DNA of 64,000 nucleotides from Bacteroidales bacterium (GCA_019416425.1 DXXK01000034.1:77238-141237); one strand, 5' to 3'. Shown: positions 44,207 through 54,638, counted from the first letter of the stretch. Made by a program: numbers and translations. Notes: generated from the sequence alone by a model not told the origin.

Positions 44207-44306
44207 ATTATATCGGTTCGTTAACAAGAACCGACGGAACCGGACCGAGTCCGATTCCGCCTCATTCATCATACATCTTAAGATTGACTATTACGGCCGA
44301 CTAATA

Positions 44307-46778
44307 TCATTCCCTGTAGTACACGCGCTTAACTCGCGGCGAAACGGAAGTAAGGATCTCGTACGGAATGGTGTCCAGAACCTCTGCGAGCCTCTCCACC
44401 GGAGCGTGACGGCCGAAAATCTCCACAGCATCGCCCGGCTTACAGTCTATGCCCGTGACATCGATCATGCACGCGTCCATGCAGATATTGCCTACGGTCG
44501 GAGCCTCCTTGCCGTTTACCACTACCTTGACAGCTCCCACCCCGAAATGCCGGTTCATTCCATCGGCATATCCTATGGATACCGTCGCAATCCTTGAGTC
44601 ACGGTCCAAGACTCCCTTACGCCCATAGCCCACCGTTTCGCCGGCCTTCAACTCCCGCACGGCGATGATTACCGACCGCAAGGTAGAGACCACTGCCAAC
44701 GGCTTGTCTCCCGGAAGGTCTACAGGGCTGACGCCGTATAGACCGATGCCTAACCGGGCCATGTCGTAATGATGTTCCGGGAAACGCCGCATTCCGGCTG
44801 TATTCAGCACATGACGCAGCACCTTATGGTCAGAATGGTCCACTATATACTGCGACCAGTCATGGAAACGCTTCAGCTGCAATTTCGTGTATTCATCCTG
44901 ATCAAGACAGTCCGCAGTGCAAAGATGGGAAAACACACTACGCACACAGACCTGCTCCGATGCGTTTATCATGTCCATCAGCTCCGGCAATTCCTCTTCC
45001 CAGAACCCGGTTCGGTGCATCCCCGTATCCAGTTTTATATGGATCGGATAGTTCCTGACACCATTCTTGCGCGCCTCGCGAATCACATCCTGGAGCATGG
45101 TCCTTGAATATATTTCCGGTTCAAGACGGTTGGCGAACATCGATTTATAATTGGCGACACGCGGATTCATCACCATGATAGGCATCGTGATTCCCTTGTC
45201 ACGCAATTCCACGCCTTCATCCAGGACCGCCACAGCCAGGTAAGCAGCTCCCGCATCCTGCAATGTCTTGGCGATCTCATAGCTTCCGGCACCATAACCC
45301 GATGCCTTGACCATACAGACGATTCCTGTACCATTGGGCAACATTCTCCGGTAACGGTTGAAATTCGAAACCAGCGCATCGAGATTCACCTCAAGAACAG
45401 TCTCGTGACGACGTGCCTCAAGCATCTCCTCCACCTCCTCAAAACGGGCCTCCGGCGACCCTTTCAACAGTATTGTCTCATTGTTGAAATCGGATGCAGA
45501 CAAGTCAGACAACATTGCCTCCACGTTCTCATAGAATAGTGCATCCCCTGCAAACAGTCCCCGATGAGCACACAGCTGCGGGCCAACACCGATGAATCGC
45601 GACACCCCGGCATGACGCGTCAGTTCGGCTATACGGGCATAAAGAGTGCCGACATCCGTCGTTTCATGATGCAGATCGCTCAGGATCAACGTCAATCCGG
45701 TTCCAGGTGTCTGACGTCGGCGGGCAAAATGCAAGGCAGGACGCAATGACGAGAAATCCGACGTGTACTGGTCATGAATCAGAGCACATCCATTTACGCC
45801 GTCACTTACATTCAGGCGTGTGCCAAGACGATGCAGATCCCTGAACCGCTCGGCTATCACTTCCGGGGCAACGCCTCGCTCCAACATGAATGTCAATGCA
45901 TTGGCTGCATTCTCGAAGTCAGATTCTTTCTGAATGGGTGCCGTCAACGAATGCCGTTCTCCTTTATATACATAAGACAGAGCTGCCATTCCTTCACATC
46001 CAGACTCCTTAACAAGGAAAACATCGGCTTCAGGATTGACATACGACCATGTCACAAGCCGAGCACCAGGAGCGGTTTCGGACACGGCATTGGTTATGAG
46101 TTCATAATCCTTGCAGAACATCACAGTCTTGGTCTCAGGCATTGAAGCCAGAAGAGCCTTCTCAGAGGCTTTCTCCCCGTCATCGGCAAAGCCATCGCTG
46201 TGGGAATCACCTATATTCGTGATTATCACGGCATCCGGCCGTATCGTCTCTGCCAACGCCGACATCTCTCCTTTCCGGGAAATACCCGCCTCGATTATTC
46301 CCAATCTGGCATTGGCGTCAAGACCCCACATGGACAACGGAACACCTATCTGCGAGTTATAGCTGCGCGGACTGCGCGAGATATCGCCAAGAGGCTCCAT
46401 TAGCTGGTAGATCCATTCCTTCAGTGTGGTCTTTCCTCGCGATCCCGTTATGGACAACAGATATCCGCCGAAATCCTGGTTTCGGCGCGCTATGGTCTGC
46501 AATGACTTGACAACATCAGGCACGACCAGAAAATTGGCGTCATCCGTCAGTTCCATTCCTTCGGGAATCCTGGTCACAACGAAATTACGGACGCCACGGC
46601 GATAGAGGTCGCCAATATAGCGGTGGCCGTCGTTACCGCGTGTCGCAATTGCAAAAAACAGGGTACCGGCGGGATCCTCGAGTTCGCGGGAGTCCGTCAA
46701 CAATGTATCGATCCGTGAACAGACTGAAGGTTCCGGCAGACCCAGTACCTTCGCTATTTCCTTAATATCCTTAATCAT
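44307..46778 (-). CDS. murF-alr: Bifunctional UDP-MurNAc-tripeptide:D-Ala-D-Ala ligase / alanine racemase
   Basis: 823 aa. Residues 1 to about 445 are a Mur ligase with the P-loop TGSRGKTTLKE (about 111-121) and the NIGDSHSDGF metal region. From about 455 an alanine racemase follows: EVNLDALVSNFNRYR, the PLP Lys in MVKASGYGAG (about 490), and VSIGYADGMNRHFG with the C-terminal Tyr-containing block. It links D-Ala supply with addition of D-Ala-D-Ala to the peptidoglycan precursor. The fusion is known in Bacteroidota. The stop is followed by GC hairpins at 44215-44258. Confidence 0.95.
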   Translation of the reverse strand: MIKDIKEIAKVLGLPEPSVCSRIDTLLTDSRELEDPAGTLFFAIATRGNDGHRYIGDLYRRGVRNFVVTRIPEGMELTDDANFLVVPDVVKSLQTIARRNQDFGGYLLSITGSRGKTTLKEWIYQLMEPLGDISRSPRSYNSQIGVPLSMWGLDANARLGIIEAGISRKGEMSALAETIRPDAVIITNIGDSHSDGFADDGEKASEKALLASMPETKTVMFCKDYELITNAVSETAPGARLVTWSYVNPEADVFLVKESGCEGMAALSYVYKGERHSLTAPIQKESDFENAANALTFMLERGVAPEVIAERFRDLHRLGTRLNVSDGVNGCALIHDQYTSDFSSLRPALHFARRRQTPGTGLTLILSDLHHETTDVGTLYARIAELTRHAGVSRFIGVGPQLCAHRGLFAGDALFYENVEAMLSDLSASDFNNETILLKGSPEARFEEVEEMLEARRHETVLEVNLDALVSNFNRYRRMLPNGTGIVCMVKASGYGAGSYEIAKTLQDAGAAYLAVAVLDEGVELRDKGITMPIMVMNPRVANYKSMFANRLEPEIYSRTMLQDVIREARKNGVRNYPIHIKLDTGMHRTGFWEEELPELMDMINASEQVCVRSVFSHLCTADCLDQDEYTKLQLKRFHDWSQYIVDHSDHKVLRHVLNTAGMRRFPEHHYDMARLGIGLYGVSPVDLPGDKPLAVVSTLRSVIIAVRELKAGETVGYGRKGVLDRDSRIATVSIGYADGMNRHFGVGAVKVVVNGKEAPTVGNICMDACMIDVTGIDCKPGDAVEIFGRHAPVERLAEVLDTIPYEILTSVSPRVKRVYYRE

Positions 46779-46997
46779 TTATTGACCCTCCATCGTGTCC
46801 TTCAATGCCTCCAGGCATTTGGCCACTTCCTCATCAACCTTGAACAGACGTTCCTTACAGAATTTCAAAAGTTCCAGTGCCCGGGTCGTATACTGCGACA
46901 GGCTGTCTATGTCGCATTGATTCGACTCCATCTTGGCTACAATCGCTTCAAGCTCAGCGATTGCCTGACTGTATTTCATTTCCTTATCATTATCCAT
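46779..46997 (-). CDS. xseB: Exodeoxyribonuclease VII small subunit
   Basis: 72 aa. KYSQAIAELEAIVAKMESNQCDIDSLSQYTTRALELLKFC is the canonical helical hairpin (given here only by its ends: KYSQAIAELE near residue 7, ALELLKFC near 53). It binds XseA to form the nuclease. It directly abuts the murF-alr start (46778/46779) and follows xseA by 3 bp. Confidence 0.95.
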   Translation of the reverse strand: MDNDKEMKYSQAIAELEAIVAKMESNQCDIDSLSQYTTRALELLKFCKERLFKVDEEVAKCLEALKDTMEGQ

Positions 46998-47000
46998 CTA

Positions 47001-48323
47001 TTAGGGCTTTTTATCATTAATGATGTTGTCGACTGTCGAGGTAACAGCGCCTTGCAGCAATGTCGTCTCGAGCACGTCCCCAGGTTTGAGCTCCAGCGCC
47101 GAGCTTACGGCATGCCCGTTGACACGGGTTATGCTGTAACCCCGCTTCAATATATTCTCGGGACTGAGCACCCTCAGCATGCCTTCAATACGTTCCTCCT
47201 TGGCTCGACTGTCCCGTATGATGCGGACAGACGCATTTCCGACTCTGTTGGCCAGAAGCCCGATGCGAAGGCGTCCGCCTGAAGTCTTGCCTTGAAGCGC
47301 CGTGGCAATCCTGGACGATTTCCTCTGAAGCTCCATACGTGACTGCATGGTGCGACGCGCCACTATGCCAGGCAGCGCCCCCTCGGTCTGTCCAAGTCGA
47401 AGATGCTCGCCACGCAGGGCATCGGCGGCATAACGGCCAATCCGTCCGCTGACGTCGATGGCATGGTTATAAGCCTTGTCAAGCTGTTCCAGAATCCAAG
47501 CCGCACATGCTGTCGGAGTCTTGCAACGTACACACGCCAGCTCGTCCAGAACCGTACGGTCACGCTCATGGCCGATACCTACAACCACCGGCAACGGAAA
47601 TCGACATATACGCGCGGCAAGGTCGTAATTGTCGAACGAATTAAGATCGGTAGTGGCGCCACCTCCACGGATTATCACCACGCAGTCGAAAAACTGTTTG
47701 AAATTCTCCACCCAGTCCAAGGCAGACATGACCGTCGGAACAGTCCTGTCGCCCTGCATCACTGCCGGGAACAGCAATGAATATACCTTATATCCCTGTT
47801 GATTGGATGTGAGCTGGTTCATAAAATCGCCATAACCGGCCGCCCCTTCGGCCGACACCACTGCAATCCGCTGCGGCGTCATCGGAACCGGCAAACGTTT
47901 GTTCATGTCCAGCAGACCCTCCCTCGCAAGACGTTCCAGGATTTCTCGACGTAGCCGCTCCATATCGCCCAACGTATAGCTGGGATCGATATCGTTGATG
48001 ACGAAACTCAATCCATAAAGCTCATGATGACTGCATGACCCGTATACAAGGACCTTCATGCCGCTCTGTATGTCTCGATTGGTGGCAGTCATGAACTTAC
48101 GCCGCAACGCATCGAAGGTTCCACGCCATATCATGGCACGCATCTTGGCACGCATGCCTCCGTGGTCATCCTTTTCCACCAGCTCCATATAGCAATGGCC
48201 TCCGGCGACACGTACGTCACTCATCTCGGCCATAACCCATGCGCCCTGCAGATCAGGATTCATGCGGATGGTATTACCCACCATCCGCTGGAACTGAGCC
48301 AATGTCAGAAAACTCGCAGGCAT
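47001..48323 (-). CDS. xseA: Exodeoxyribonuclease VII large subunit
   Basis: 440 aa from MPASFLTLAQF at 48323; an ATG at 48344 would overlap the DUF4831 gene by 20 bp and add seven residues. The N-terminal OB domain (WVMAEMSDVRVAGGHCYMEL) is followed by the nuclease core with RIAVVSAEGAAGYGDF, IIRGGGATTDLNSFDN (about 215-230) and VVVGIGHERDRTVLDELA. It degrades ssDNA to oligonucleotides with XseB. Length is slightly below typical. Confidence 0.93.
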   Translation of the reverse strand: MPASFLTLAQFQRMVGNTIRMNPDLQGAWVMAEMSDVRVAGGHCYMELVEKDDHGGMRAKMRAMIWRGTFDALRRKFMTATNRDIQSGMKVLVYGSCSHHELYGLSFVINDIDPSYTLGDMERLRREILERLAREGLLDMNKRLPVPMTPQRIAVVSAEGAAGYGDFMNQLTSNQQGYKVYSLLFPAVMQGDRTVPTVMSALDWVENFKQFFDCVVIIRGGGATTDLNSFDNYDLAARICRFPLPVVVGIGHERDRTVLDELACVRCKTPTACAAWILEQLDKAYNHAIDVSGRIGRYAADALRGEHLRLGQTEGALPGIVARRTMQSRMELQRKSSRIATALQGKTSGGRLRIGLLANRVGNASVRIIRDSRAKEERIEGMLRVLSPENILKRGYSITRVNGHAVSSALELKPGDVLETTLLQGAVTSTVDNIINDKKP

Positions 48324-48324
48324 G

Positions 48325-49401
48325 TCATTCCATTGCGGTTTCACCTATTTCCTTCAAGGCTCCTGTGGCAGTGTCGAATACGGCATACGAGCGGGCCTTC
48401 TTGTCCGAGAACAAGGCAGGCTGAAGTCCGAAGTCCACGCCGTACTGGGAGAATTCTTTATTGCCGCTCCACAAGGTCTTACCCTTGAATGTCAACGACA
48501 CCTTGGCCGTTCCGGGGATACGGTACATAACGGCATCCTTAGGGAGTTTCTTTACCTCTCCGTTGGCATTGGTGGGAAGCTCGGCGTTCTTCACATCCGT
48601 GACATTGATGTAGACCGGATCTCCGGCATAATCATCGGAATCCACGAATCCCGCGAAGTCGCTCATACGAAACAGGATAGCCTTGTCCTCGTCACCAGGG
48701 ACATAAGTGAATACCCTTGTCACCGTGTCGCGCTGCACGATGCCGGCGAATGCGGCTCCGAAAGCTTCTTCCTGATGTTTGAGCGACGCAAGCATCAGTT
48801 TCAGCTGCTGGCCATCGGCCGGCATCGTCTCGGCTGTGCCCCGGGTCAACGAGACCTTGGCATCGCGCACCTCCATCATATTGGACGCAAGATTCTGAGC
48901 CTGCTTGGCCGATGACTGAGAGGATACGAAATCCTCGTCGACGTACTGCAGGTACTCTCTGATATCAGGACGTTCCTTCAATGAGCCTGCAGATGACGTT
49001 CCAGGCACGGGAGCGGCCTCGACCTCCTTGTTGATTGCCAGCAGCATGTCGTCATCGCCTACGGCTATATATGTAATCGCACCGGGTTTCAGCTGCATCA
49101 GGTACTGCGTCTCGCGATCCGCCACTCCGTAGGGGGTGACCCGGACATTCAGGATCTCCCACTTCTCGGCATCCTGACGAATCACGTTGTCGGTGCCGAT
49201 ATATTTCTTGGCATATTGCCAGTAGGGACCGGCAAGCTCCACTGTCCGCTGCGCCGTCACCTCGATGCTCAAAGCTGTGGTGGGCAACGTGTAGACCAGT
49301 CCATACTCATTGTGCTTGTCCGCGGTCAATAGCCGCGTCTGCTGTGCCGAAGCGCCGAATACGGCAGTAGACAGCAATATACATGTGATTATCTTATTCA
49401 T
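48325..49401 (-). CDS. DUF4831 family periplasmic protein
   Basis: 358 aa. A signal peptide (MNKIITCILLSTAVFGASAQ) precedes a domain with the DUF4831 pattern: GLVYTLPTTALSIEV, GPYWQYAKKYIG and YRIPGTAKVSLTFKG. The family is restricted to Bacteroidota and has no known activity. It is the second gene of the nnr operon; the stop is one base from the preferred xseA start. Confidence 0.88.
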   Translation of the reverse strand: MNKIITCILLSTAVFGASAQQTRLLTADKHNEYGLVYTLPTTALSIEVTAQRTVELAGPYWQYAKKYIGTDNVIRQDAEKWEILNVRVTPYGVADRETQYLMQLKPGAITYIAVGDDDMLLAINKEVEAAPVPGTSSAGSLKERPDIREYLQYVDEDFVSSQSSAKQAQNLASNMMEVRDAKVSLTRGTAETMPADGQQLKLMLASLKHQEEAFGAAFAGIVQRDTVTRVFTYVPGDEDKAILFRMSDFAGFVDSDDYAGDPVYINVTDVKNAELPTNANGEVKKLPKDAVMYRIPGTAKVSLTFKGKTLWSGNKEFSQYGVDFGLQPALFSDKKARSYAVFDTATGALKEIGETAME

Positions 49402-49409
49402 GACAGTAT

Positions 49410-50933
49410 TTATTTTCGAGATTGTAGTATGTCACGGATCACTCGTCCCACATAAGGAATCATGTCGGTGGCAGTCATGCCGAATTCGCCGAATTCCGCA
49501 GCGGCCATATCGCCGGCACGTCCATGGATATATACTCCCAGCAAAGCGGCATATTCCGGTTCATAACCCTGACTCAGGAATGAGGCGATGATGCCTGTCA
49601 GGACATCACCGGCTCCGGCTGTCGCCATTCCTGAATTGCCGGTCCAGTTGAAATAGACACGTCCGGTGGGACGCACCACAGCGGTATAATGTCCTTTCAA
49701 TACGATGATGAGATTGTACTGATGCGACATCTCGATGGCTGTCTTCAAGCGGCCCTCGTCCGTACTGTGCTCGCCGAACATACGGTCGAATTCTCCTATG
49801 TGAGGCGTAAGGATGGTCTTGGCCGGGACATACGTCAGCAAAGCCGGACGGATGGAGATGCAGTTCAGGGCGTCGGCATCCATAACCATCGGCATCGTGG
49901 CATGCTGCAACAGGTCCTGAAGAGCCTCGATTGTGGCATCCTGCGTTCCGATGCCGGGTCCCACCCCTATGGCCTGATGATTGTGATGAATCTTCATGTC
50001 GGCGATAAAATGTTCGTTACGGTCCGGCTCGAACATAGCCTCGGGGAACGCCGTCTGGACTATCGGCATACCGCAGTGCGCGGAATGCACGGTAACCAAG
50101 CCTGCGCCTGAATGGAGCACAGCCCGGGCGCACATTACCGCTGCGCCCATCATGCCGTAACTGCCGGCAAACAGCAGGGTCGATCCAAAGTCACGCTTGC
50201 CGCTGAACGGGTCGCGCTCGCGCAGCAACGGCGCCACATTGCGCTCGTCAATTACATAGAAATCCGTATACTGGGCCTTGATGGCCTTATAATCAAGGTC
50301 AATGTCAAGCAAGTGCCAGTCGCCCAGAACCTGAGCGTTCTCGCGGAAGAAGAAGGATAGTCTGGGCAGCTGAAACGCCAACGTGACATTGGCATGTATC
50401 ACATCACGCGGACTTACATGGGAGTTCCATTCGCCGAACAGTCCGGATGGAAGGTCGATGGACACCACAAAGGCGCCGGACTCGTTGACATACCGGGCCA
50501 CAGATACGAATCCTCCCTGCAACGGCTGTTTCAGGCCGGACCCGAACAGACCGTCAAGCACAACGTCATCCGAACTGAGATATGGTGGTGTAAACTCACG
50601 GCTAACCTCGGTATAGTCCACGCCGTCGATCATTATCAGTTTCTTGCGCTCCTCATCACAGTCATGCGACAGTTTTCCCGTCACATTGAACAGGAAGACC
50701 TCCACACGTCTGTAACCCTGCTCCATCAGCATCCGCGCTGTGGCCAAAGCATCACCGCCGTTATTTCCCGGACCCGCCAGCACCACGAAACGCTGACTGG
50801 GCAGGAACCGCGAGACCAATTCCACACTGATCTGGGACGCAGCGCGCTCCATCAGCTCTATCGAGCTGATTTTCTGCTCCTCGCACGTCGCCACGTCAAC
50901 CTCATGTATGCTTTGCGAATTCAGTATCTTCAT
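49410..50933 (-). CDS. nnr: Bifunctional NAD(P)HX epimerase/dehydratase
   Basis: 507 aa. The N-terminal YjeF-N epimerase domain has LAGPGNNGGDALATAR (about 52-67). The C-terminal carbohydrate-kinase-like dehydratase has AIGVGPGIGTQ (about 309), DADALNCI, TPHIGEFDRMFG and TAGAGDVLTGIIASFL (about 441-456). It repairs hydrated NADH and NADPH using ADP or ATP. First gene of the operon nnr-DUF4831-xseA-xseB-murF/alr, with a consensus promoter. Confidence 0.95.
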   Translation of the reverse strand: MKILNSQSIHEVDVATCEEQKISSIELMERAASQISVELVSRFLPSQRFVVLAGPGNNGGDALATARMLMEQGYRRVEVFLFNVTGKLSHDCDEERKKLIMIDGVDYTEVSREFTPPYLSSDDVVLDGLFGSGLKQPLQGGFVSVARYVNESGAFVVSIDLPSGLFGEWNSHVSPRDVIHANVTLAFQLPRLSFFFRENAQVLGDWHLLDIDLDYKAIKAQYTDFYVIDERNVAPLLRERDPFSGKRDFGSTLLFAGSYGMMGAAVMCARAVLHSGAGLVTVHSAHCGMPIVQTAFPEAMFEPDRNEHFIADMKIHHNHQAIGVGPGIGTQDATIEALQDLLQHATMPMVMDADALNCISIRPALLTYVPAKTILTPHIGEFDRMFGEHSTDEGRLKTAIEMSHQYNLIIVLKGHYTAVVRPTGRVYFNWTGNSGMATAGAGDVLTGIIASFLSQGYEPEYAALLGVYIHGRAGDMAAAEFGEFGMTATDMIPYVGRVIRDILQSRK

Positions 50934-50953
50934 CTATCGTCAATTTCAAGCTA

Positions 50954-50985
50954 CAAATTTAACAATCCCTCTCCACAATTACAAA
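50954..50985 (-). promoter_or_regulatory. Promoter of the nnr-murF/alr operon
   Basis: On the minus strand TTTG (50985-50982), 20 bp, TAAATTTG (50961-50954), an exact consensus 20 bp before the nnr ATG. Confidence 0.78.
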
Positions 50986-51127
50986 TCAATTAACAAGATA
51001 ATTAACAAAAAACTCCGCGCACATACATTATTCCAGTATGGCGCATCTAATATAGTCTCCACTGTCAATAAAGATTGTCTGGAGCCGTTTCTTTAATAGA
51101 CGTCCAAAATTAGCGTCAGTAATTACT

Positions 51128-52234
51128 ATGCGCATTCTTTTCTTAGGCGATTACTCCAATCTTCATGCATGTCTTGCCCGGCAACTCAGGCAGCAAGGGC
51201 ATGAAGTGGCCGTCGTGTCGGACGGCGGCAGATACATGCGTACCGACTACGACGTCCTGTTGGACCGCACCCCGGGAATGCTGGGTGCGGTCAAATATCT
51301 ATACCGAGTCAGCAAACTGATTCCAAGCATTAAGGACTATGATGTAGTCCAACTCATAAATCCCCATTTTCTCTCATTACGTCCTGAAAAGATACGTTAT
51401 TTCTTCGACATCCTGCGCAAACAAAATCGGTCTATCTTCCTGACTCTGGCCGGAAATGACTATTATTTCGTGAAAGCCTGCCTTGACGGCGAGATGTTCA
51501 AATTCTCTGAGTTCATGGTCGGGAAAGATAAAACTGAATTCGAATCCACCACAAATCACGGTGCCGCATGGATTGCTCCTGAGATGAAAGACCATTGCGA
51601 TTATATCTACTCCAACGTTGACGGGGCGGTTTCGATACTTCCGGAATATGACATGGCGTCACGTCCATATTTAGGAGATAAGCTTGCCTTCGCCAACATT
51701 CCGCTGGACTTGTCGTCAGTACCTTTCGAGGAACTTGACTTCAATCGTAAGATTCAAATTTTCATAGGCCTGAAAGGAGGGATGGAAATTCAGAAAGGAA
51801 CCGCCAGAATGCTGGCTTTCTGCCGACGTCTTGAACAGGAGATGCCGGACAAATGCGAGGTAGTCGAAGCACGCAACCTTCCACTGAACGAATACCTTGG
51901 CAGAATGTCGCGCAGCCATATTGTACTGGATCAGTTGTATTCATATTCACCGGGCACTAACGGTCTGCAAGCCATGGCTCTTGGCAAAGTAACTGGCACC
52001 GGTGCCCAGCCGGAGTACTATGACTATATAAACGAGCCTGACAGAGGAGCGATACTCCCACTCTCCCCTATGATATCGGACCAGGAGTGGATGGACAGAC
52101 TCAGGTCGCTCATCATCGACCCCTCGCCCATGGTGGCCATGGGAGCCGAAGGACATCGAATAGCAAAGACCCATAACGCATCCTCGACTGTAGCGGATAA
52201 ATTCTTAAGACATTGGCAGAAAACACTAAAATAA
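51128..52234 (+). CDS. Glycosyltransferase, GT-B fold (GT4-like)
   Basis: 368 aa. The N-terminal Rossmann half begins MRILFLGDYSNLHACLARQL and the C-terminal half contains the donor-site region SYSPGTNGLQAMALGKVTGTG (around residue 275-292) where retaining GT-B enzymes bind the nucleotide sugar, though the usual Glu-x7-Glu is replaced. The family assignment is tentative. It starts a surface-glycan group with a flippase and a GT2; the flippase start lies inside its 3' end. No consensus promoter is evident in the 190 bp upstream. Confidence 0.8.
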   Translation: MRILFLGDYSNLHACLARQLRQQGHEVAVVSDGGRYMRTDYDVLLDRTPGMLGAVKYLYRVSKLIPSIKDYDVVQLINPHFLSLRPEKIRYFFDILRKQNRSIFLTLAGNDYYFVKACLDGEMFKFSEFMVGKDKTEFESTTNHGAAWIAPEMKDHCDYIYSNVDGAVSILPEYDMASRPYLGDKLAFANIPLDLSSVPFEELDFNRKIQIFIGLKGGMEIQKGTARMLAFCRRLEQEMPDKCEVVEARNLPLNEYLGRMSRSHIVLDQLYSYSPGTNGLQAMALGKVTGTGAQPEYYDYINEPDRGAILPLSPMISDQEWMDRLRSLIIDPSPMVAMGAEGHRIAKTHNASSTVADKFLRHWQKTLK

Positions 52235-53691
52235 CTAAAGACAACGGTAACGAGAACAGCTATCGTAGCATTCTTAAAGGCACATCTCTGTTGGGAGGTG
52301 TGCAGGTAATCCAGATACTTGTCAACCTGGTGCGTGGCAAGTTCGTAGCCATGTTCTTAGGTCCTGACGGAATGGGCATTTCATCATTGTTCGCATCCTC
52401 TTCCAACACCATAAACCAGATTTCTTCCTTAGGCCTCAACATGGCTGTCATCAAGGAAGTGGCTGCATCTTCCGCCAACACCACGGATTCTCGGCATGTA
52501 CTGGCAGTGGCCTTGAGACTCACCCAACTCACGGCAATTGGAGGTGCATTGTTCTGCGCATTGTTCAGCCCATGGCTCAGCCGCGTCACATTCGGCTCCA
52601 ATACATATGCATGGCAGTTCCTACTTCTGTCCGTGATGATTTATCTCACGACCGCGGGGGGAGGTAAGCTTGCCATCCTACAAGGCATGCACGAGTTGAA
52701 ACGCATCTCCAAGGCAACCCTGACAGGCTCTTTTACCGGATTGGTCGTCGGTGTACCGCTGTACTATTTCTTCGGAACGCTTGGCATAGTCCCCGCAATG
52801 GTGATTCTCTCCTTTGTGACATGGGCATTCTATTCCTGGAATCTGCGTAAAGTAATCCCTCGGGATCGAATCCGTTTCAACCGTAATATTCACAAGCCAT
52901 TGGTCAAACGGCTTCTATCACTTGGGGTTGTATTAATGTCCACGGGGTTGTTATCGGCGCTGAGCATATACCTCCTAAACATTTTCTTACGTAAATACGG
53001 AGAAATCGATACCGTAGGTTTATATCAGGCTGCCAACAGCATCACTAACCAATATTCCGGAGTCGTTTTCACGGCTATGTCCATGGATTATATGCCAAGG
53101 CTGTCGAAAGTCTGCAACGACCGACTCCTGACAAATGACATCGTCAACCGACAGGCCCAAATCGTGGCCTTTATAGTAACTCCTCTGGCGATTCTATTAA
53201 TCCTGTCGGCCCCCATTGTAATCCGGATTCTTCTTACCGTCTCATTCCTATCCGTCACCCCGTTGATGCGATGGATGGGATTTGGCATTATCCTGAAAGC
53301 CATTTCTTTCCCAATGGGATACATTGCATTTGCCAAAGGAGACAAAAAATTATTCTTCTGGCTCGAGGGTGTTTTCGCTAATCTTCTGTATCTCGTATTA
53401 GCCTGCCTTTTCTTCAATTTTTTCGGGTTTATAGGACTTGGATACTCAATGGTAGTGGAAAATTTCTTATACTTGATAATCATTTATCTCGTTACGCGCA
53501 ATCGATATGGATACAGACAGTCAAGAGGAGCAAGCTGCAGCTATATCATTGCCATATTATTGGGTGCCGGATGTTTTCTGTGCTCATATATCCATGAACC
53601 AACCATTCGGTATGTATTCATGAGCCTTATCTTTGCACTGAGCGCGACAGTCAGCATCCTATACATGCGTCACCTTCTAAAACAGTCGTAA
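52213..53691 (+). CDS. Polysaccharide flippase (Wzx/MOP superfamily), TTG start
   Basis: 492 aa with about 12-14 hydrophobic helices. The N-terminus (SILKGTSLLGGVQVIQILVN, then RGKFVAMFLGPDGMGI) is typical of oligosaccharide flippases. No in-frame ATG occurs before codon 46, in the second half of the first helix, so translation probably begins at TTG 52213 or at an unusual codon nearby, overlapping the upstream gene by 22 bp. It would move undecaprenyl-linked glycan across the inner membrane. Composition is more AT-rich than neighbouring housekeeping genes. Confidence 0.88.
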   Translation: MAENTKITKDNGNENSYRSILKGTSLLGGVQVIQILVNLVRGKFVAMFLGPDGMGISSLFASSSNTINQISSLGLNMAVIKEVAASSANTTDSRHVLAVALRLTQLTAIGGALFCALFSPWLSRVTFGSNTYAWQFLLLSVMIYLTTAGGGKLAILQGMHELKRISKATLTGSFTGLVVGVPLYYFFGTLGIVPAMVILSFVTWAFYSWNLRKVIPRDRIRFNRNIHKPLVKRLLSLGVVLMSTGLLSALSIYLLNIFLRKYGEIDTVGLYQAANSITNQYSGVVFTAMSMDYMPRLSKVCNDRLLTNDIVNRQAQIVAFIVTPLAILLILSAPIVIRILLTVSFLSVTPLMRWMGFGIILKAISFPMGYIAFAKGDKKLFFWLEGVFANLLYLVLACLFFNFFGFIGLGYSMVVENFLYLIIIYLVTRNRYGYRQSRGASCSYIIAILLGAGCFLCSYIHEPTIRYVFMSLIFALSATVSILYMRHLLKQS

Positions 53692-53692
53692 T

Positions 53693-54604
53693 ATGCCCAT
53701 GCAACAAAGCAAAATAACAGTTGTCGTCCCGGTTTACAACCGGGAATTATTGCTGATTCGATGTCTGGATTCGATAGCGGCCCAGGACATCCGTCCGCTA
53801 TCGATTATTATAGTCGACAATAATTCATCTGACAAAAGTCTGGAAACAGCCCGGTCATGGGCCACTGTCCATGGCAGGGAACTGAATGTTACCGTATTGT
53901 CGGAGCCACGTCCCGGAGCGGCCCGCGCCAGGCAGACGGGACTGGAACACGTGCGTACCGAATGGGTGCAGTTTTTCGACTCCGACGATGTAATGGCGCC
54001 TGGCATACTTCCTGACGCCCTCAACGCCTGCGCTGATTACGATATGGTATGCTGGAAGCGTGAGTTGATCGGCCTTGACGCAAGACACTCCGTCCCTCCA
54101 TATCGTACCGATGACGTACTGCGCTGCCATATGTACAATGGAATGCTCAGCACACAGTCTTATATGGTCCGATCTGAATTTATCAGGCTATGTGGAGGAT
54201 GGAACCCTGCCGCCCGGGTATGGGATGACTGGGAAGTCGGATTCCGGCTTCTGCTCCATAATCCAAGGATAAAATGTCTTGACCGCATCGGTGCGATTGT
54301 TTACAGCCAGAAGATCTCCATAACAGGAACTTCATTCAGCGACAAAGCAGGTCAATGGGAAGGAATCATCGATATGATCCAGAACTATGTGTCGGAACGC
54401 CGGGATGTGATTGAGATGCTGGATTACCGACGTGTAAACTTAGCAGCATTATATACTATGGAGGGTCATCCGGAATTAGGCAGGAAACTACTTGCCTACA
54501 CCTTGAGGAAGACAGGTTGTACAGCATCCAAACGACTCCTTTTGAGAATGATTTATCATTACACCCGTCTCGGTGGCCGCGGAGCATATCATCTGTGGCG
54601 TTAA
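53693..54604 (+). CDS. Glycosyltransferase family 2
   Basis: 303 aa. A second ATG two codons in (53699) is an equally good start. VVVPVYNRELLLIRCLDSI, VDNNSSDKS (about 42-50) and QFFDSDDVMAPG (about 90-101) form the GT-A donor and metal site (DSD). Near-identical layout to transferases that build capsule or O-antigen repeats. It follows the flippase by one base and completes the group. Confidence 0.9.
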   Translation: MPMQQSKITVVVPVYNRELLLIRCLDSIAAQDIRPLSIIIVDNNSSDKSLETARSWATVHGRELNVTVLSEPRPGAARARQTGLEHVRTEWVQFFDSDDVMAPGILPDALNACADYDMVCWKRELIGLDARHSVPPYRTDDVLRCHMYNGMLSTQSYMVRSEFIRLCGGWNPAARVWDDWEVGFRLLLHNPRIKCLDRIGAIVYSQKISITGTSFSDKAGQWEGIIDMIQNYVSERRDVIEMLDYRRVNLAALYTMEGHPELGRKLLAYTLRKTGCTASKRLLLRMIYHYTRLGGRGAYHLWR

Positions 54605-54606
54605 CA

Positions 54607-54638
54607 TTTGGCCGATTGCAGAAATTTTTCTATATTTG
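54607..54638 (+). promoter_or_regulatory. Promoter of fba
   Basis: TTTG (54607-54610), 20 bp, TATATTTG (54631-54638): exact consensus. The 5' UTR of about 135 nt is unusually long; it holds an imperfect CAGTCTG/CAGACTT pair but no known regulatory element. Confidence 0.8.
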